This document shows positions 45,198-56,420 of a stretch of 64,000 bases of DNA, piece after piece. Position 1 is the stretch's first letter, and each line of letters starts with the position of its first letter. This DNA comes from Ariolimax columbianus (Eukaryota > Mollusca > Gastropoda > Stylommatophora > Arionidae), in the NCBI GenBank assembly GCA_036924085.1, contig JAVGWX010000019.1, positions 16,567,131 through 16,631,130 of the forward strand. The letters run 5' to 3'. The notes beneath the pieces are model-generated. The model saw only the letters and a program-made list of their open reading frames with translations. It was not told where the DNA came from and made no database searches. The position numbers were made by a program, and so were the translations under genes.

Positions 45198-45875
45198 ATA
45201 TACGAGGCCAGTCATTGAATAACGCAATTTTATTGATCAGTTTTACAAGCGCGAACTAGGGATGTCTTATTTTTCGACATAGTCTGGGTCCCTGGCAACA
45301 TACTTTGTTCAACTGCCAACTAGCTTGTGGGTGCCCTCTAGGAAAGGTTTTTGGTGTGACCTTTAATCTATTTTGCATCGCCTCTATTACCTCGTTGCCT
45401 TGGTGCCCATCTGCTACACGTTTTCTTAAAACCGAGGTCATCAGGGACAATTTTGTGCCCAGCGTCCTAATTCATACTGAAATCTACGACCCTTTCATCA
45501 ATAGTGACTCGCCTGTTGCCACGGACTAGCTGGTCGATCTGCTATTTCACTGTATCAATTGTCATGTTTGCTGGCCTCACACCGTGGTTCATTAATGATG
45601 TTTTGTCTTCCGTTTTGAAATGGTTCTACCCATTCATACAGTCTCCTCTCACTCAAGCAACTGTCTTCACACAGAACCTTCATTATTCTGTACTGTTCCC
45701 AAGGGTTTACACATTCTGACCAAAAACACAGAAACGAATGTCGCTTCGTTGTTCCTGCACGGTGCAAGTCGACGGTGGGTCGGTCATGTTGCACGCAATA
45801 TTGCGCATGCGTATATTGTTAGATCGTCGCAAACTCTACATGGAATTTTGCTAAAGAGCAATTTTGGGTCCTGAA
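45198..45875 (-). mobile_element. Mariner-family transposase relic with internal deletion
   Basis: Minus strand: IMKVLCEDSCLSERRLYEWV, EPFQNGRQNIINEPR, RGNRRVTIDERVVDF, GHKIVPDDLGFKKTCSRWAP, then a jump to LNKVCCQGPRLCRK near the end. The helix-turn-helix, the RRVTIDE linker and the C-terminal piece are mariner-like (SETMAR-type), but the DDD catalytic core is missing. A possible terminal repeat starts at acgaggccagtcattgaata (45,201). Confidence 0.8.
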
Positions 45876-45987
45876 TTTTGATTCTCCGTTGTTCATACTC
45901 TTTCATGCACTTAATAATAAAATTACTGTTACTTAATTAATGTCCCTCTTACATTAATGATATACATTATATAATTTGTGTGGACCA

Positions 45988-46030
45988 TATATATATATGT
46001 GTGTGTGTGTATGTGTGTGTGTGTGTGTCT
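45988..46030 (+). repeat. (TG)n microsatellite
   Basis: tgtgtgtgtgtatgtgtgtg just before the exon 10 acceptor, where it serves as part of the polypyrimidine/U-rich region. Confidence 0.95.
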
Positions 46031-46041
46031 TTCTTATACAG

Positions 46042-46200
46042 ACAGATGCACGAACAGGCTTCACACAGTACTCATACAACCAAGTCCTGCCAATTCACTT
46101 CCTTGACCTGGATTATATAGCATTTCCTGTTTCACAACCTGACGCTGGGTTCGCTGCAATGCTAAAAGTTATAGCCGTCCACAACGAGACAAACATTGTG
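46042..46200 (+). CDS. Exon 10: IgGFc-binding domain
   Basis: Phase 0 in and out. TDARTGFTQYSYNQVLPIHF, LDLDYIAFPVSQPDAGFAAM, LKVIAVHNETNIVV. Fits the FCGBP block '...d.l.eQllP...wG..yvvp.......y...vva....T.l'. One N-glycosylation sequon (NET). Acceptor cttatacag, donor gtatga. Confidence 0.85.
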
Positions 46201-46549
46201 GTATGATGTCAATATTCAGAATGATCAGTTGTTATTTGTTCTGTCCAGGTATACTGGTAGCCATCTTTGGGTTCTTAAATGACGGTTTCAGTTCTAGGCT
46301 AAAGCATGACTTGAATGATTTTCTGCAGGGCTACATTCAAGTCAGATACGAGAGTATCATCACTCTCACATTGAGAAAATTTGTTTAGAAGTTTACCAAA
46401 CCGTTTATAAACAATGCATTAAGTACATACAACATAATAAACAACTACTGAAACAAACCAACATCATATATAAACAGTGACATTTTAAGAGCCACCTTTC
46501 AAAGATAGAAGTAAACCCGGACGTAATTATTTCATTACAGTTTACATAG

Positions 46550-47005
46550 ACATGTTCAGTAATATCAGTTCAGTTCAGTGTCATCTCCTCATCGAAGGTC
46601 GTCTGAAATGGATTTCTAGTGTAATCTATCTCTTACCGTAATGGTGCAGGGTGTGACAGGTTTTTTTCAGTCCATCTTCTGATGTTATCCATCCACTTAT
46701 ATCGTTGTCTGCCTCTTTGACAACTGCCTTCTCCCCCACCCTCTATTATGGTCTTGTTTTTTGACCAAAATAACGGAGTTGTCTAACCGTTATTTCGGTC
46801 ATTAATTCTTTTTTTCTCCAAAAACTTTTCCAACACCGTCACATTTGTTTTATTTTCTTTCCAAGAAATGAGACCCGATCTTTTATATGCCCACATCTCG
46901 AAGGCCACAATACGCTTTTCCAACTTGTTATTCAGTGTCCATGTTTCTGAGCCATAAAGTAGTGACTGCTATATAGAAAACATGACAATTCAGTAATCTA
47001 TCAGC
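46550..47005 (-). mobile_element. RTE-like LINE C-terminal relic
   Basis: Minus strand reads YGSETWTLNNKLEKRIVAFE, MWAYKRSGLISWKENKTNVT, then RGRQRYKWMDNIRRW. Typical RT thumb (YGSETWT..., E.W.YRR) and C-terminal order; several frameshifts. Confidence 0.7.
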
Positions 47006-47249
47006 ACTAAAATTCTGTTTCAAATTTGTAGAATTTCGTTGAAAGAAGAAGAAAGAGCAGACCATAGAAGTTGAGATATTTAGCGACACTCTTATTGTCG
47101 TGTTGTAGGATCTAATCAGAGTACCCAGTCTCCAGGGGAGGGACGTGTTTTTTCGCAAGAGAGAGATACGTTGTGGTATTAGCCCAGCGGGATGTCCCTA
47201 AAAGATGTCCCAACAGATCAAGTCTTTTATCGTTCAACACTTGCAGCAA

Positions 47250-47770
47250 GAACTTATAACAAGTTTGGCACAGACTGCCTATAAGGACGCTGTCCACGGC
47301 GATAGCCTTATTGCTCACATTCAGAAGAAAGTGGAATGGTTATAATATCAATGGTGTGTAAGGATGGGTAGAGCCACAGAGTTGAAATGTGCAGCTCTAA
47401 TAATATTTCATCAAATAGATTTAGATTTGATGGTCTCTATGGTACAAGATCAACCACGATCTGGATTGCACGAGCATGGAAACATGTATAAACTAAAAGG
47501 AATCCAACATTTTCAAACTGAGAACTGGACATAAAAGACTCAATGGTAATCTTTACAACATAATAAGGATTTTGACAGATGACAGGTGAACATGTAGGGA
47601 GCATGCCATGAATGTGGAACCCATGCTACAAAGATGAATGTCCACCCAGGCAGAGAGAGAAGAATACTGTTTTTTGCGAGATAGATATGAGACAAAAGCT
47701 GTATAGAGAGGGTTGGTTGGTTGGTTTTTGATCCTACGGCCTATGGGCTCCTGCCCTTCGGCCCAATGTC
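47250..47770 (+). mobile_element. LINE-I-related remnant, sister copy of 42,146-42,645
   Basis: Same 500-bp sequence with about 90 % identity by eye, including aagaaagtggaatggttata, gatggtctctatggtacaag and gatcctacggcctatgggct. Several stops. Confidence 0.75.
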
Positions 47771-48039
47771 ATTTAGGGATATTTGTAAGTGCTGGTGTTT
47801 AATTCCGTACAAAGTGTTATATTTGGCGGGCGTCGGAGAAGAACTACTTTCATAACAACGCAAGCGCCAGACATTCAAAAAGATGATGTTCAACAGTTTC
47901 ATACGGATGTATGCTCAGCCATAACACTTATAAGCAACGGTGTCTTTTGTAAGAGAAACCGGGACTTAGATCTAAGGATGAACGAAGGAGACGAAGATCT
48001 AAACGCTAGAAGAAAGATGCTCGTGCTGGACGTTTCTTT

Positions 48040-48640
48040 AGTGGCGGGTTACATGGACTCTTCATACATCTTGAGGCGTACTTGGAAAATTTGACCTTGA
48101 TTATTCCGACTGTAGTGCAGTGCGAGATTCTTCAGTAAGCTCACCGTTATGAGGATTACAAATTCGATCCCTACCTCATTGATCAGACTGCTGAGGCACA
48201 ACCTGTTTCCAGAAGCAAGAACGAAGAAGTGAGATAGAGATCTTGATCAGTGTGTTTCACCTGACCCTGATTACTCCTCCCTTCCCCCTTGAACATTATG
48301 TTTTACCTGACCCTGATTAATATTCCCTCTCACCTTGATCAGTATGTTTCACCTGACCATCATTACTATTCTATCCCACCTTGATCAGTATGTTCCACCT
48401 GACGCTGATTTCCTTTCGCTCCCACATTGATCTGTATGAATCACCTGGCCATGATTACACTTTATTTCCACTTTGATCATCAAGTTTCACCTTCCCCTAA
48501 TTACTATTAGCTCCCTCCTTGATCATTATAATTCACTTGGCCCTGATTTCCCTTTGATCCCGCCTTAATCAGTTTATTTCACCTGATACTGATTACCCTT
48601 TCCTCCCACCTTGATCAGCATGTTTAACCAGGCCTGGTTA
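48040..48640 (+). mobile_element. Head-array element HS4
   Basis: Head 48,040-48,240 shares ttagtggcgggttac, cgactgtagtgcagtgcgag, ttcttcagtaagctcacc, gaggattacaaattcgatcc with HS2. The array (about 8 units) is longer and looser: ccttgatcagtatgtttcac plus ctgaccctgattac plus t/c-rich filler, ~50 bp. Confidence 0.8.
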
Positions 48641-48649
48641 CTCTTCGCT

Positions 48650-49340
48650 CACAGAAGTGCTTTAGAAGCACCTCCAGCAATATCATGTCAAGTAAAGTTA
48701 TACTGTAACTGGTGAGGTCGTTGTGGCACACATGAAGACACCCCCACAAACCTACTCCGCTTATCTCTGTGCCTCCTCTGGTAGGTGATTGGTCCATTCT
48801 TTTATGATGTCCTTTCATCTATTTTTGGGACTACCTCTTCGTCGTCCGCCTTGCACCTTTCCGTCCAGTATCGCATTATCATATTGTGCACACTGTTTTT
48901 AAGATCTAAAGAGCAAATACTTTGTTTTCTGAATGTTTTGCTGTAGAAAAACTAGAACATGTACCAGGATTAGAAATAGCAGGGAGAGCCATGGGCACAA
49001 GAAGAAGAACAAGAAGAAGAACAAGAAGAACACAATTAATAATAGCAAGGACAATTAGAACAAGCGCAAGGAATATTTGAGAAACTCGACCAAGATTGAC
49101 AAGAGGAACAAGAAGGGGACCAAAAAGAATGAGAATAAAAAGAAGCAGAGAAAGAAAAAAATAGCCAAAAAGATCATAAAGAACTGAAAAATGTACACGA
49201 ACAAGCGAGAAGAAGAGGATAATAAAGAACAAGATCAAGAAGAAAAAAATATAAGAAGAACAAGAACAAATACAAGAAGAAAAATAAAAAAGCACATGAT
49301 TTAAAACCCACAAAAACAAGTGCATGATGAACTAAAATAC
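48650..49340. other. Unassigned; AAGAACAAG-rich tract
   Basis: 48,650-48,900 may be an old LINE end. 48,990-49,320 is purine-rich (aagaagaacaagaagaagaa), the same simple-sequence family as the 52-53 kb array and lying directly upstream of the LINE-I body. Confidence 0.5.
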
Positions 49341-49344
49341 CAAT

Positions 49345-50753
49345 AACAACAATAGGAAATCAGAAAGGCCAATTACCCGGAAAAGATGGGGTAACAAACA
49401 ATATGCTGATGGGGTTGGGCCAAACAGTTGAGAGGAAGTTATTATCAGTCCTGAACCAAAGCTGGAAAAGGGGAATTGTACCGCAGGCATGGAAAGATGC
49501 TGTACTTATACCAGTACCAAAGAAAAGAAAAAGATAGAACAGATCCAAATGGATACAGGCCTATCAGTCTACTGAGCCGTTTAGGAAAACTGATGGAGCG
49601 CATGATAAACACTAGACTGATGTGGCATCTGGAAGAAAAACACATACTAATTCCACAGCAAGCAGGCTTTAGACAGCACAGATCCACCGAGGACCAGATC
49701 ACTCTCATAGCCCAGGAAAAAGAGGATGCTTACCAGGAGAAAAAACACACAGTAGCGGTTTGGGTGCATTTAGAGAAGGCCTTTGACAAGGTGTGGAAAG
49801 AGGGACTTAAAGTCAAGCTACGAAGAAGTGAAGTTTGTGGGAAAATGTACAGATGGATCAGCCACTACCTCGAAAACAGAACAGCCAGAGTTCAAGTACA
49901 AGGGCAGATGAGCAAAAAAGTGACACTTGAGCAGGGAGAAACCCAAGGGGGAGTACTGTCACCCACACTTTTCCTGGTGGATATAAACAACACCACAGAG
50001 AATATAACAAGAAGAGTTCACAGCTCCATGTTTGCAGAGGATCTGGCTATGTGGACCTCTGAAAAAAATCTCACCATAGCAAGAAATCGGATGCAGCAGG
50101 CCCTAACATCGCTGGAGGAGTGGGCGAACTCATGGCTGGTAAAAATAAATGAGGAAAAAACAACATGTACGATATTATCGCTTTCAAACAAACCACAGAA
50201 CACCAAAATAAGTCTTAACGGTAAATATCTGCGGCCAAACGATAACCCAAACTACCTGGGAGTCACATTTGATCGGCGCAAGACATGGAAAAGTCAGATC
50301 GAGAGAAACCGAATGAGAGCCAGAGAAAGAATGGCAATCATGAGGAAACTTGCTGGCACAAGATGGGGAGCAGATGAAAGCATACTAAAGAAACTGTACA
50401 CTGGAAGAGTGAGACCAGTTCTCGAGTATGGCATTGCGGCATGGACAACAGCAGCAAAGGCGAACTTTGATAAAATTAGCAAACTTCAAAATCAAGCCAT
50501 GAGAGTTATAACAGGAGGCATGAAGTCAACGCCAATTGTAGAACTTGAAAAGATTACAAATCTGCAATCCATGACCGACAGAAGAGACTGTAGAGCCCAG
50601 CAGCAAGCAGAGAAAACCAGAAGCCTAACAGACCATCCAATGCATCAGAGACTAAATAAATTTGGAAATGGGAAACTAAAGCGGAGAAACTTTGCAGAAA
50701 TAGCCAAAGCAAAGATGAGCGAAGACCCTATGAACACATTAACAACACCATAG
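49345..50753 (+). mobile_element. LINE-I reverse transcriptase (longest intact RT frame, catalytically altered)
   Basis: A 425-codon frame starts at 49,476; 130 bases upstream another frame reads PGKDGVTNNMLMGLGQTVE, so one frameshift separates them. Motifs in order: GYRPISLLSRLGKLMERMIN, QAGFRQHRSTEDQI, VWVHLEKAFDKVWKEGLKVK, LEQGETQGGVLSPTLFLV, SSMFAEDLAMW, NYLGVTFDRRKTWK, RVRPVLEYGIAAWTTAA. The first catalytic Asp (usually DLEKAFD) is His, and the FADD box reads FAED, so the enzyme is very likely dead. The endonuclease domain is missing. Confidence 0.9.
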
Positions 50754-50805
50754 CCCATCCCTACTGTTCGCAAAACCTACCTGGAAGCAGCATATCATTC
50801 CGGAG

Positions 50806-51765
50806 GTGGTAGAAAATATACCAGGTATTAGAAACAAGAACAGTCAGACTGAAAAAGAAAGAAGAGACATAAAACTGAGGAAAATAACGAAAAACTACCC
50901 AAGCATGGACTGGACCCATGCATACACCGACGGTTCTGTAACAAACACAACACAGAACGGAGGGGCAGGTGTATCCCTGAGCGTACCAAATGGTAGAAAA
51001 ATAACACTGTCAGTCGCAACAGAAAAATATTCAAGCAATTTCAGAGCGGAGGCAGAGGCACTGAGGGCTGCAGTAGAAGCAGTGCTGACAGGCAAAAGAA
51101 ATGAAAGCCAGATAGTCCTGTTTACAGGTGCCCTGACCGTAGTCACAGCACTAAAAAGCCAGAAAAATACTGAACTTAATGATTTAAGAGCAGTACTCTG
51201 TCAACTATGCCAGCAGTCCGCACCAAAAAGAGTAGTGGTACAGTGAGTTCCATCCCACTGTAACATCCAAGGCAACGAGGAGGCAGATAGACTGGCAAAA
51301 GAAGGTGCAAGACTACCACAACCAGATCGTAGTGTGACCTACGAAGAGTCGAAAAGGCTTTTTAGAGCAAGATACATGTCCAAATGAGAAACAGAACGTA
51401 CTGGCTACACAAAAAATGATGCTTATTACCAGTTGAACAGAAGAGAGCAGGTCGTGGTCTTCAGACTCCGCACAGGCCACAACAGACTGAGGTACCACCT
51501 ATTCAATAAACTGAAGATATGTGGCACTGGCGAATGCACTTGTGGTACAGGGAAAATGACCGCTTAACATCTGCTGAAAAACTGTCCGACATACGAGGAC
51601 CAGAGAAAGCAGATGTGGCCATCACCAGTGGCAACACTAGACAAGCTCTATGGCAGTGTTGACAGCCTCAGGATGACCGCTGCTTTTTTCGAAAAAAATA
51701 CAGGTTGACGTTTGACAGCGTACGAAGAAGAAGAAGAAGATGAAGAAGAAGAAGAAGAAGGAGAA
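50806..51765 (+). mobile_element. LINE-I RNase H domain, cysteine box and (AAG)n tail
   Basis: HAYTDGSVTNTTQNGGAGV, NFRAEAEALRAAVEAVL and IVLFTGALTVVTALKSQ form RNase H I; the catalytic DGS Asp and E are present, while the third Asp (usually TDS) is G (TGA). After a stop at 51,244 come CNIQGNEEADRLAKEGAR, then TGHNRLRYHLFNKLKIC and a CTCG...LL.NC box, then (AAG)n at 51,722-51,765. RT then RNase H makes this an I-superfamily LINE. Confidence 0.88.
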
Positions 51766-51894
51766 ACAACAATTACAAGAATAACAAGGAATGAACCAAA
51801 AATATCAGGAAAACTAACAAGTATATCAAGAAGAAAATAAAGAACAAGAAGAACAAGCCGTGGGGGAACAAGAACATTAATAACAACTAGAACA

Positions 51895-52078
51895 GCGAGG
51901 GAGTAGTGAATGCTTGGAATGCATTGCCAAGTGAGGTGGTGGAGGATGGGACTGTCAATGCATTTAAGAACAGATTGGATGCGTACAGCTTCTAGAGGAA
52001 GGTGATGTAAATGGAACTGGTTGTATACAGACTCTGCAGAGTCTTCTAAACCAGTATAAAGACGTTAAGTTAAGTTAA
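51895..52078 (+). mobile_element. LINE-A (CR1-like) 3' end
   Basis: gtgaatgcttggaatgcatt, gactctgcagagtcttctaa, gacgttaagttaagttaaga. It supplies the AAGTTAAG sequence from which the 52-53 kb array starts. Confidence 0.82.
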
Positions 52079-52079
52079 G

Positions 52080-53180
52080 AGAACAAGCAAAACACATACA
52101 CGATCAAGAAGTACAAGAACAAGCAATACAAGAACAAGAAGAACAAGAACAAACAATACAAGAACAAGAAGAACAAGAACAAACAATACAAGAACAAGAA
52201 GAACAAGAACAAACAATACAAGAAGAACAAGAACAAACAATACAAGAACAAGAAGAACAAGAACAAACAATACAAGAACAAGAAGAACAAGAACAAACAA
52301 TACAAGAACAAAAAGAACAAGAACAAACAATACAAGAAGAACAAGAACAAACAATACAAGAAGAACAAGAACAAACAATACAAGAACAAGAAGAACAAGA
52401 ACAAACAATACAAGAACAAGAAGAACAAGAACAAACAATACAAGAACAAGAAGAACAAGAACAAACAATACAAGAAGAACAAGAACAAACAATACAAGAA
52501 CAAGAAGAACAAGAACAAACAATACAAGAACAAGAAGAACAAGAACAAACAATACAAGAACAAGAAGAACAAGAAGAACAAGAACAAACAATACAAGAAC
52601 AAGAAGAACAAGAAGAACAAGAACAAACAATACAAGAACAAGAAGAACAAGAACAAACAATACAAGAACAAGAAGAACAAGAAGAACAAGAACAAACAAT
52701 ACAAGAACAAGAAGAACAAGAAGAACAAGAACAAACAATACAAGAACAAGAAGAACAAGAACAAACAATACAAGAACAAGATGAACAAGAAGAACAAGAA
52801 CAAATAATACAAGAACAAGAAGAACAAGAACAAACAATACAAGAACAAGAAGAACAAGAACAAACAATATAAGAACAAGAAGAACAAGAACATGAAGAAC
52901 GAGAACAAACAATACAAGAACGAGAAGAACGAGAACAAACAATACAAGAACGAGAAGAACAAGAACAAACAATACAAGAACAAGTAGAACAAGAACAAAC
53001 AATACAAGAACAAGAAGAACAAGAACAAACAATACAAGAACAAGAAGAACAAGAAGAACAAGAACAAACAATACAAGAACAAGAAGAACAAGAACAAACA
53101 ATACAAGACCATGAAGAACAAGATGTACACGAACAAACAATACAAGAACACGAAGAACAAGATGTACATGAATAAGACAC
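52080..53180 (+). repeat. 30-bp purine-rich array (CAAGAA/CAAACAATA), ~35 units
   Basis: Units caagaacaagaagaacaaga plus acaaacaata, with 9-bp steps (caagaagaa) inserted or lost, so lengths are 21, 30 and 39. Minus-strand frames of 358-375 codons (LFVLVLLVLV-type) are artefacts of the three-base periodicity. Confidence 0.95.
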
Positions 53181-53313
53181 ATGAAAACAATAGGAAGAAC
53201 AATTACAAAAACAAAACGTTCAAGTACAGCAAAAGCCAGAACAACATGTACATCACAAGAAAGACACGGGAAAGAAGGTCAACAATGATAAAAAGAACGA
53301 TCGTCGATGAATA

Positions 53314-53477
53314 TATCAAGATGGTGAATAGTGCATGAGCTGCAGCACACATCGACCCATAGCTGACTGCAAGCGCGTCAGGGCAGCGAACCAGAGCTGC
53401 CAAGACCCTTCTACACCTCCACGCGGTGATCCTGGAAAACAGGCTGCAGCAGGGTAGACTGGCTAAGGAGAAGGGAT
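53314..53477 (+). mobile_element. SINE-B, left part (split)
   Basis: atatcaagatggtgaatagt to aaggagaagggat; the SINE resumes at 53,756 with agaagcgatcgaagaggga. Confidence 0.85.
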
Positions 53478-53755
53478 TTGTTGAAGGAATGCCCACAATG
53501 GGCAGATTTATCCTTTCGTGCTCCCAAAAAGGACGTTTAATGGCAGTGGTTTTTGAAGCTTTCCTGACATCCCGATGAAGGTGGACCGTGGTCCTCCAGG
53601 CGGTTGTGCTATGCTTGGATTCAACTGCTTCCCTCACCCTGTTAGCCAGACTGCCATGAAAACAGCCTGTTGCCAGGAAGCACTACGGGGAAGCCGAGGT
53701 GAAGATCTTGGCCAGTATGTTTAGCCTGACCATACGCTAGTCTTCCTTCCCAAAA
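53478..53755 (+). mobile_element. Head-array element HS5, single-unit copy inserted in SINE-B
   Basis: 278 bp. Head blocks gaaggtggaccgtggtcctc, caggcggttgtgctatgctt, cagactgccatgaaaacagc, then ggtgaagatcttggccagta, and one array unit (gtttagcctgaccatacgct). Near its left end is a perfect hairpin, tgcccacaatgggca. Intact SINE-B copies show the uninterrupted target. Confidence 0.85.
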
Positions 53756-53950
53756 GAGAAGCGATCGAAGAGGGAAGGCTAACCCAATACCCAAAAATTC
53801 CTGCTGAAGTCGGATGTGTCTGACCGAAATGTGCAAAAATCTGTTGACCTGTAAACTACGACACAGCGCATTCTGTTCTCCGAAATACATGATATTACTT
53901 GAAAAGCCCTTTCTGGGGCTTGGTAGCGGGAGTTTGAGAACGAAAAAAAC
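53756..53950 (+). mobile_element. SINE-B, right part (split)
   Basis: agcgatcgaagagggaaggc, gctgaagtcggatgtgtctg, gcattctgttctccgaaata, tagcgggagtttgagaacga. Joins 53,477 to make a normal SINE-B. Confidence 0.85.
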
Positions 53951-54095
53951 AAAGAGTCGATCAACGAAGATGAACTTCCGGTTCTGTGTAGGTGGGAATG
54001 AAGAAAACACAATGAGACAATACAGGTACTCACACTAACCATAGCCTACTTTAGATCCCCAGTATTCTGTGCACTAACATTCAGTCCATTTTTAG

Positions 54096-54243
54096 GTTCA
54101 TGGATCAGCCACACAATCGAGCCAAGCAAGGCTTCACTTACCCCTTGCCGGAAACGTGAACACAGTTTCCGTGCCTGGACCAGAGTTTCAGTACGTGACA
54201 AGCGACAAACCGTTCTATGCAGTGATGTACCCTTCTGTTCCAG
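54096..54243 (+). CDS. Exon 11: IgGFc-binding domain
   Basis: Phase 0 in, phase 1 out. VHGSATQSSQARLHLPLAGN, VNTVSVPGPEFQYVTSDKPF, YAVMYPSVP. Matches '..g.....L.aGd.v.f.v.....l.l.sd.pi.V.qf' of FCGBP. Acceptor ccatttttag, donor gtaaaa. Confidence 0.83.
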
Positions 54244-54339
54244 GTAAAACCAATGTGCTGTATCTAAGATTTCTTTCGATGTTTCTTAGGGAATGCATCT
54301 TCTGTTCATTATGGCTGTTAGGAAAACTTAATTGCAGAA

Positions 54340-54760
54340 TGTCAATGCCGAGCTAAACAACTATGAGGAGTCCTTGTCGTCTCTTACCATCACCGTTAAC
54401 ATACGGAGCCTTGAGAACGACCAAGGCGATACAGCAAAGATTTCAGACTTATGTTAGTAGATGCCTATGAAGGATAATGAGTATAGCGTAACAGAACATG
54501 GTGAGGAATGAAGACCCACGGGGAGAAGAGTCAACAACAGTCACTATCATGGAATCCCCAAGGAAAGAGAAAGAAAGGCAGAACTATAAATTCACGAAGA
54601 TAAGAATGGGAGATGGAACTGCGATTAAATGATTACACCTGGAGAGAGGCAGAAAGAGTAGCCCTGTGTCGTATATGATGGGGAGATGTGGTCAATGAAT
54701 TATACACCGAGAGAATCGATGGGCTTTGATTGATTGATTGATTGAATCTCAAGGCTTTGG
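54340..54760 (+). mobile_element. RTE-like LINE C terminus with (TTGA)n tail
   Basis: Readable: MESPRKEKERQ, NDYTWREAERVALCRI, GDVVNELYTERIDGL, then ttgattgattgattgattga at 54,728. Fragment with stops. Confidence 0.7.
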
Positions 54761-54939
54761 CTCTACACAATCACATATAATTATATTAATTTGTCGGTGT
54801 TGCATTCATATTGATTTTGTACTCTTTTCCTTCAATCAATAAATCAATAAAAAGTCTGATTTCCTCTAGGGAGCCTCCATTATCCATTAGCTGTTTCCGT
54901 CTTGTCAGACAATAGTAATTGTGCTTCGAAAAGGTATGC

Positions 54940-56420
54940 AACTACAGTCCATGATGGTAACGAATGTGACTCGTAAGACCAATCCGGGCAGAGAAGCATC
55001 TCCCACAGTGTGTGCAAGAATAATCAGGACCGTTTACGGTATCGCATGGTGTGGCGTGTCTTCTCAAACTCTGAGTCTTTCGCCTATCAGCAATCAGTAT
55101 CTCCTTTGTCTGTATTCCATGCTTAATCCTGCCCCTCCATGTAACACGATCCATGGCGTCCTGTTCCCATGATTCCAAATCGATGCCTGCGTCATTAATA
55201 TCCCGCGTGCATACATCCTTCTACCGAAGTAGTGGCCGTCCCCGAGACCTTTTCCCCAACTGTGATTCCCCATAGAGAAGATATTTTGGTATTCTGCAAT
55301 CATCCATCCTCCGAATGTGTCCCAGCCACCGGAGCCTTCGAAGACTAAGCATGGAGAAACTGTGACAGTGCCTGTTCTCTCCAACACCTCTGTGTTGGTG
55401 ATCTTGTCTTGCCACCCAACCCCCCAGGATTCTGCGCAGGCACCTCATGTGATAGCTGTTTAGTCGCCTCTCCTGGTGCATGTAGGTAGACCATGTCTCA
55501 CTGCCATTAAGAAGAGTGCTGATGACACAGGCCTGGTAAACAAGTGTTTTTGTTTTAACAGTGAGTTTCTTGTTCTCCCAGACCTTTTTCGTGAATCTGC
55601 TTATTGTTGTTGCTGCCTGTCCTATCCTACTATATTCATCTCTTGGTCCAGGGACCGTTTATTATTGACTGAGGATCCCAAGTACGTAAAGTGATCTACT
55701 ACACCGAGAGCTTCACCATCAATGGAGATTACTGGTGGTTTGTTTGCACCCTGACCAAAACTTGTATTTTCGTTTTGCTGATTGTTAAACCGAACTCACA
55801 GCAGGCATCCGAAAAGGCCGATAGTAAACTTTGCAGTTCCTCCTCTGAATGAGTCGTAATTGCGGCATCTTCCGCAAAGAGCAGTTCTCTCATCAACACC
55901 CTGTTTATTTTGGTCTTGCCTTTCAGCCTTTGGGAATTGAATAGGTCACCATCTGTGCAAGAGTGAATGAAGATACCACCTTCCTGGTCACGAAATGCCT
56001 CAAGAGAAGTGAGAAATACATTCCAAAGAGGGTTGGAGCAAGGACACAGCCTTGTTTTACTTTGTACTTGATTGCGAACTCCTCTGAGTACTCACCGTCA
56101 AAATTGATGGTGCCTTTCATCTCAGTGTGGAACGACTCGATAATGCTCAGAAGAATCCATGGGCAACCAATCCTCCCGAGCGCTTTGAACAGACCCTCAC
56201 GACTGACCAAGTCAAATGCCTTCGTGAGATCTATGAAGGCAATATACAATGGTTGGTTTTGTTCTCTGAATTTCTCTTGCAACTGTCGTAACGAGAATAT
56301 CATATCTGTGGTAGACCTATTCCCATGAAAACCACACTATGACTCTGGGTAAACCTGATCTCCTAGGACCTGAAATCTGCACAGAACAATTCTGGCAAGT
56401 ATCTTCCCAACGGTAAACAG
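54940..56420 (-). mobile_element. RTE-like LINE, 3' half (RT to C-terminal zinc-finger-like end)
   Basis: Minus strand from 56,303: FREQNQPLYIAFIDLTKAFD, VKQGCVLAPTLFGMYF, then LFAEDAAITTHSEEELQSLL (FADD reads FAED), YQACVISTLLNGSETWSTYM, HQERRLNSYHMRCLRRILG, LGKRSRGRPLLRYKDVCTRD, ending YSCTHCGRCFSARIGLTSHI with a C..C...H...H finger and a stop near 54,942. Only a few frameshifts, so it is one of the best-preserved elements here. The 15.2-15.7 kb relic belongs to the same family. Confidence 0.88.

Noticed and set aside
47789..48094. 101-codon open frame
   Set aside because: Runs into the HS4 head; no family pattern, phases do not fit the exon chain.
52070..53202. 358-375-codon minus frames rich in L/V/F or C/S
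   Set aside because: Purine-rich 30-bp array; low complexity.
54870..54933. Possible small exon (acceptor ttcctctag, donor gtatgc, reading GSLHYPLAVSVLSDN)
   Set aside because: It would leave in phase 2, which does not fit exon 12 (phase 1), while exon 11 joins exon 12 directly in phase and domain order.
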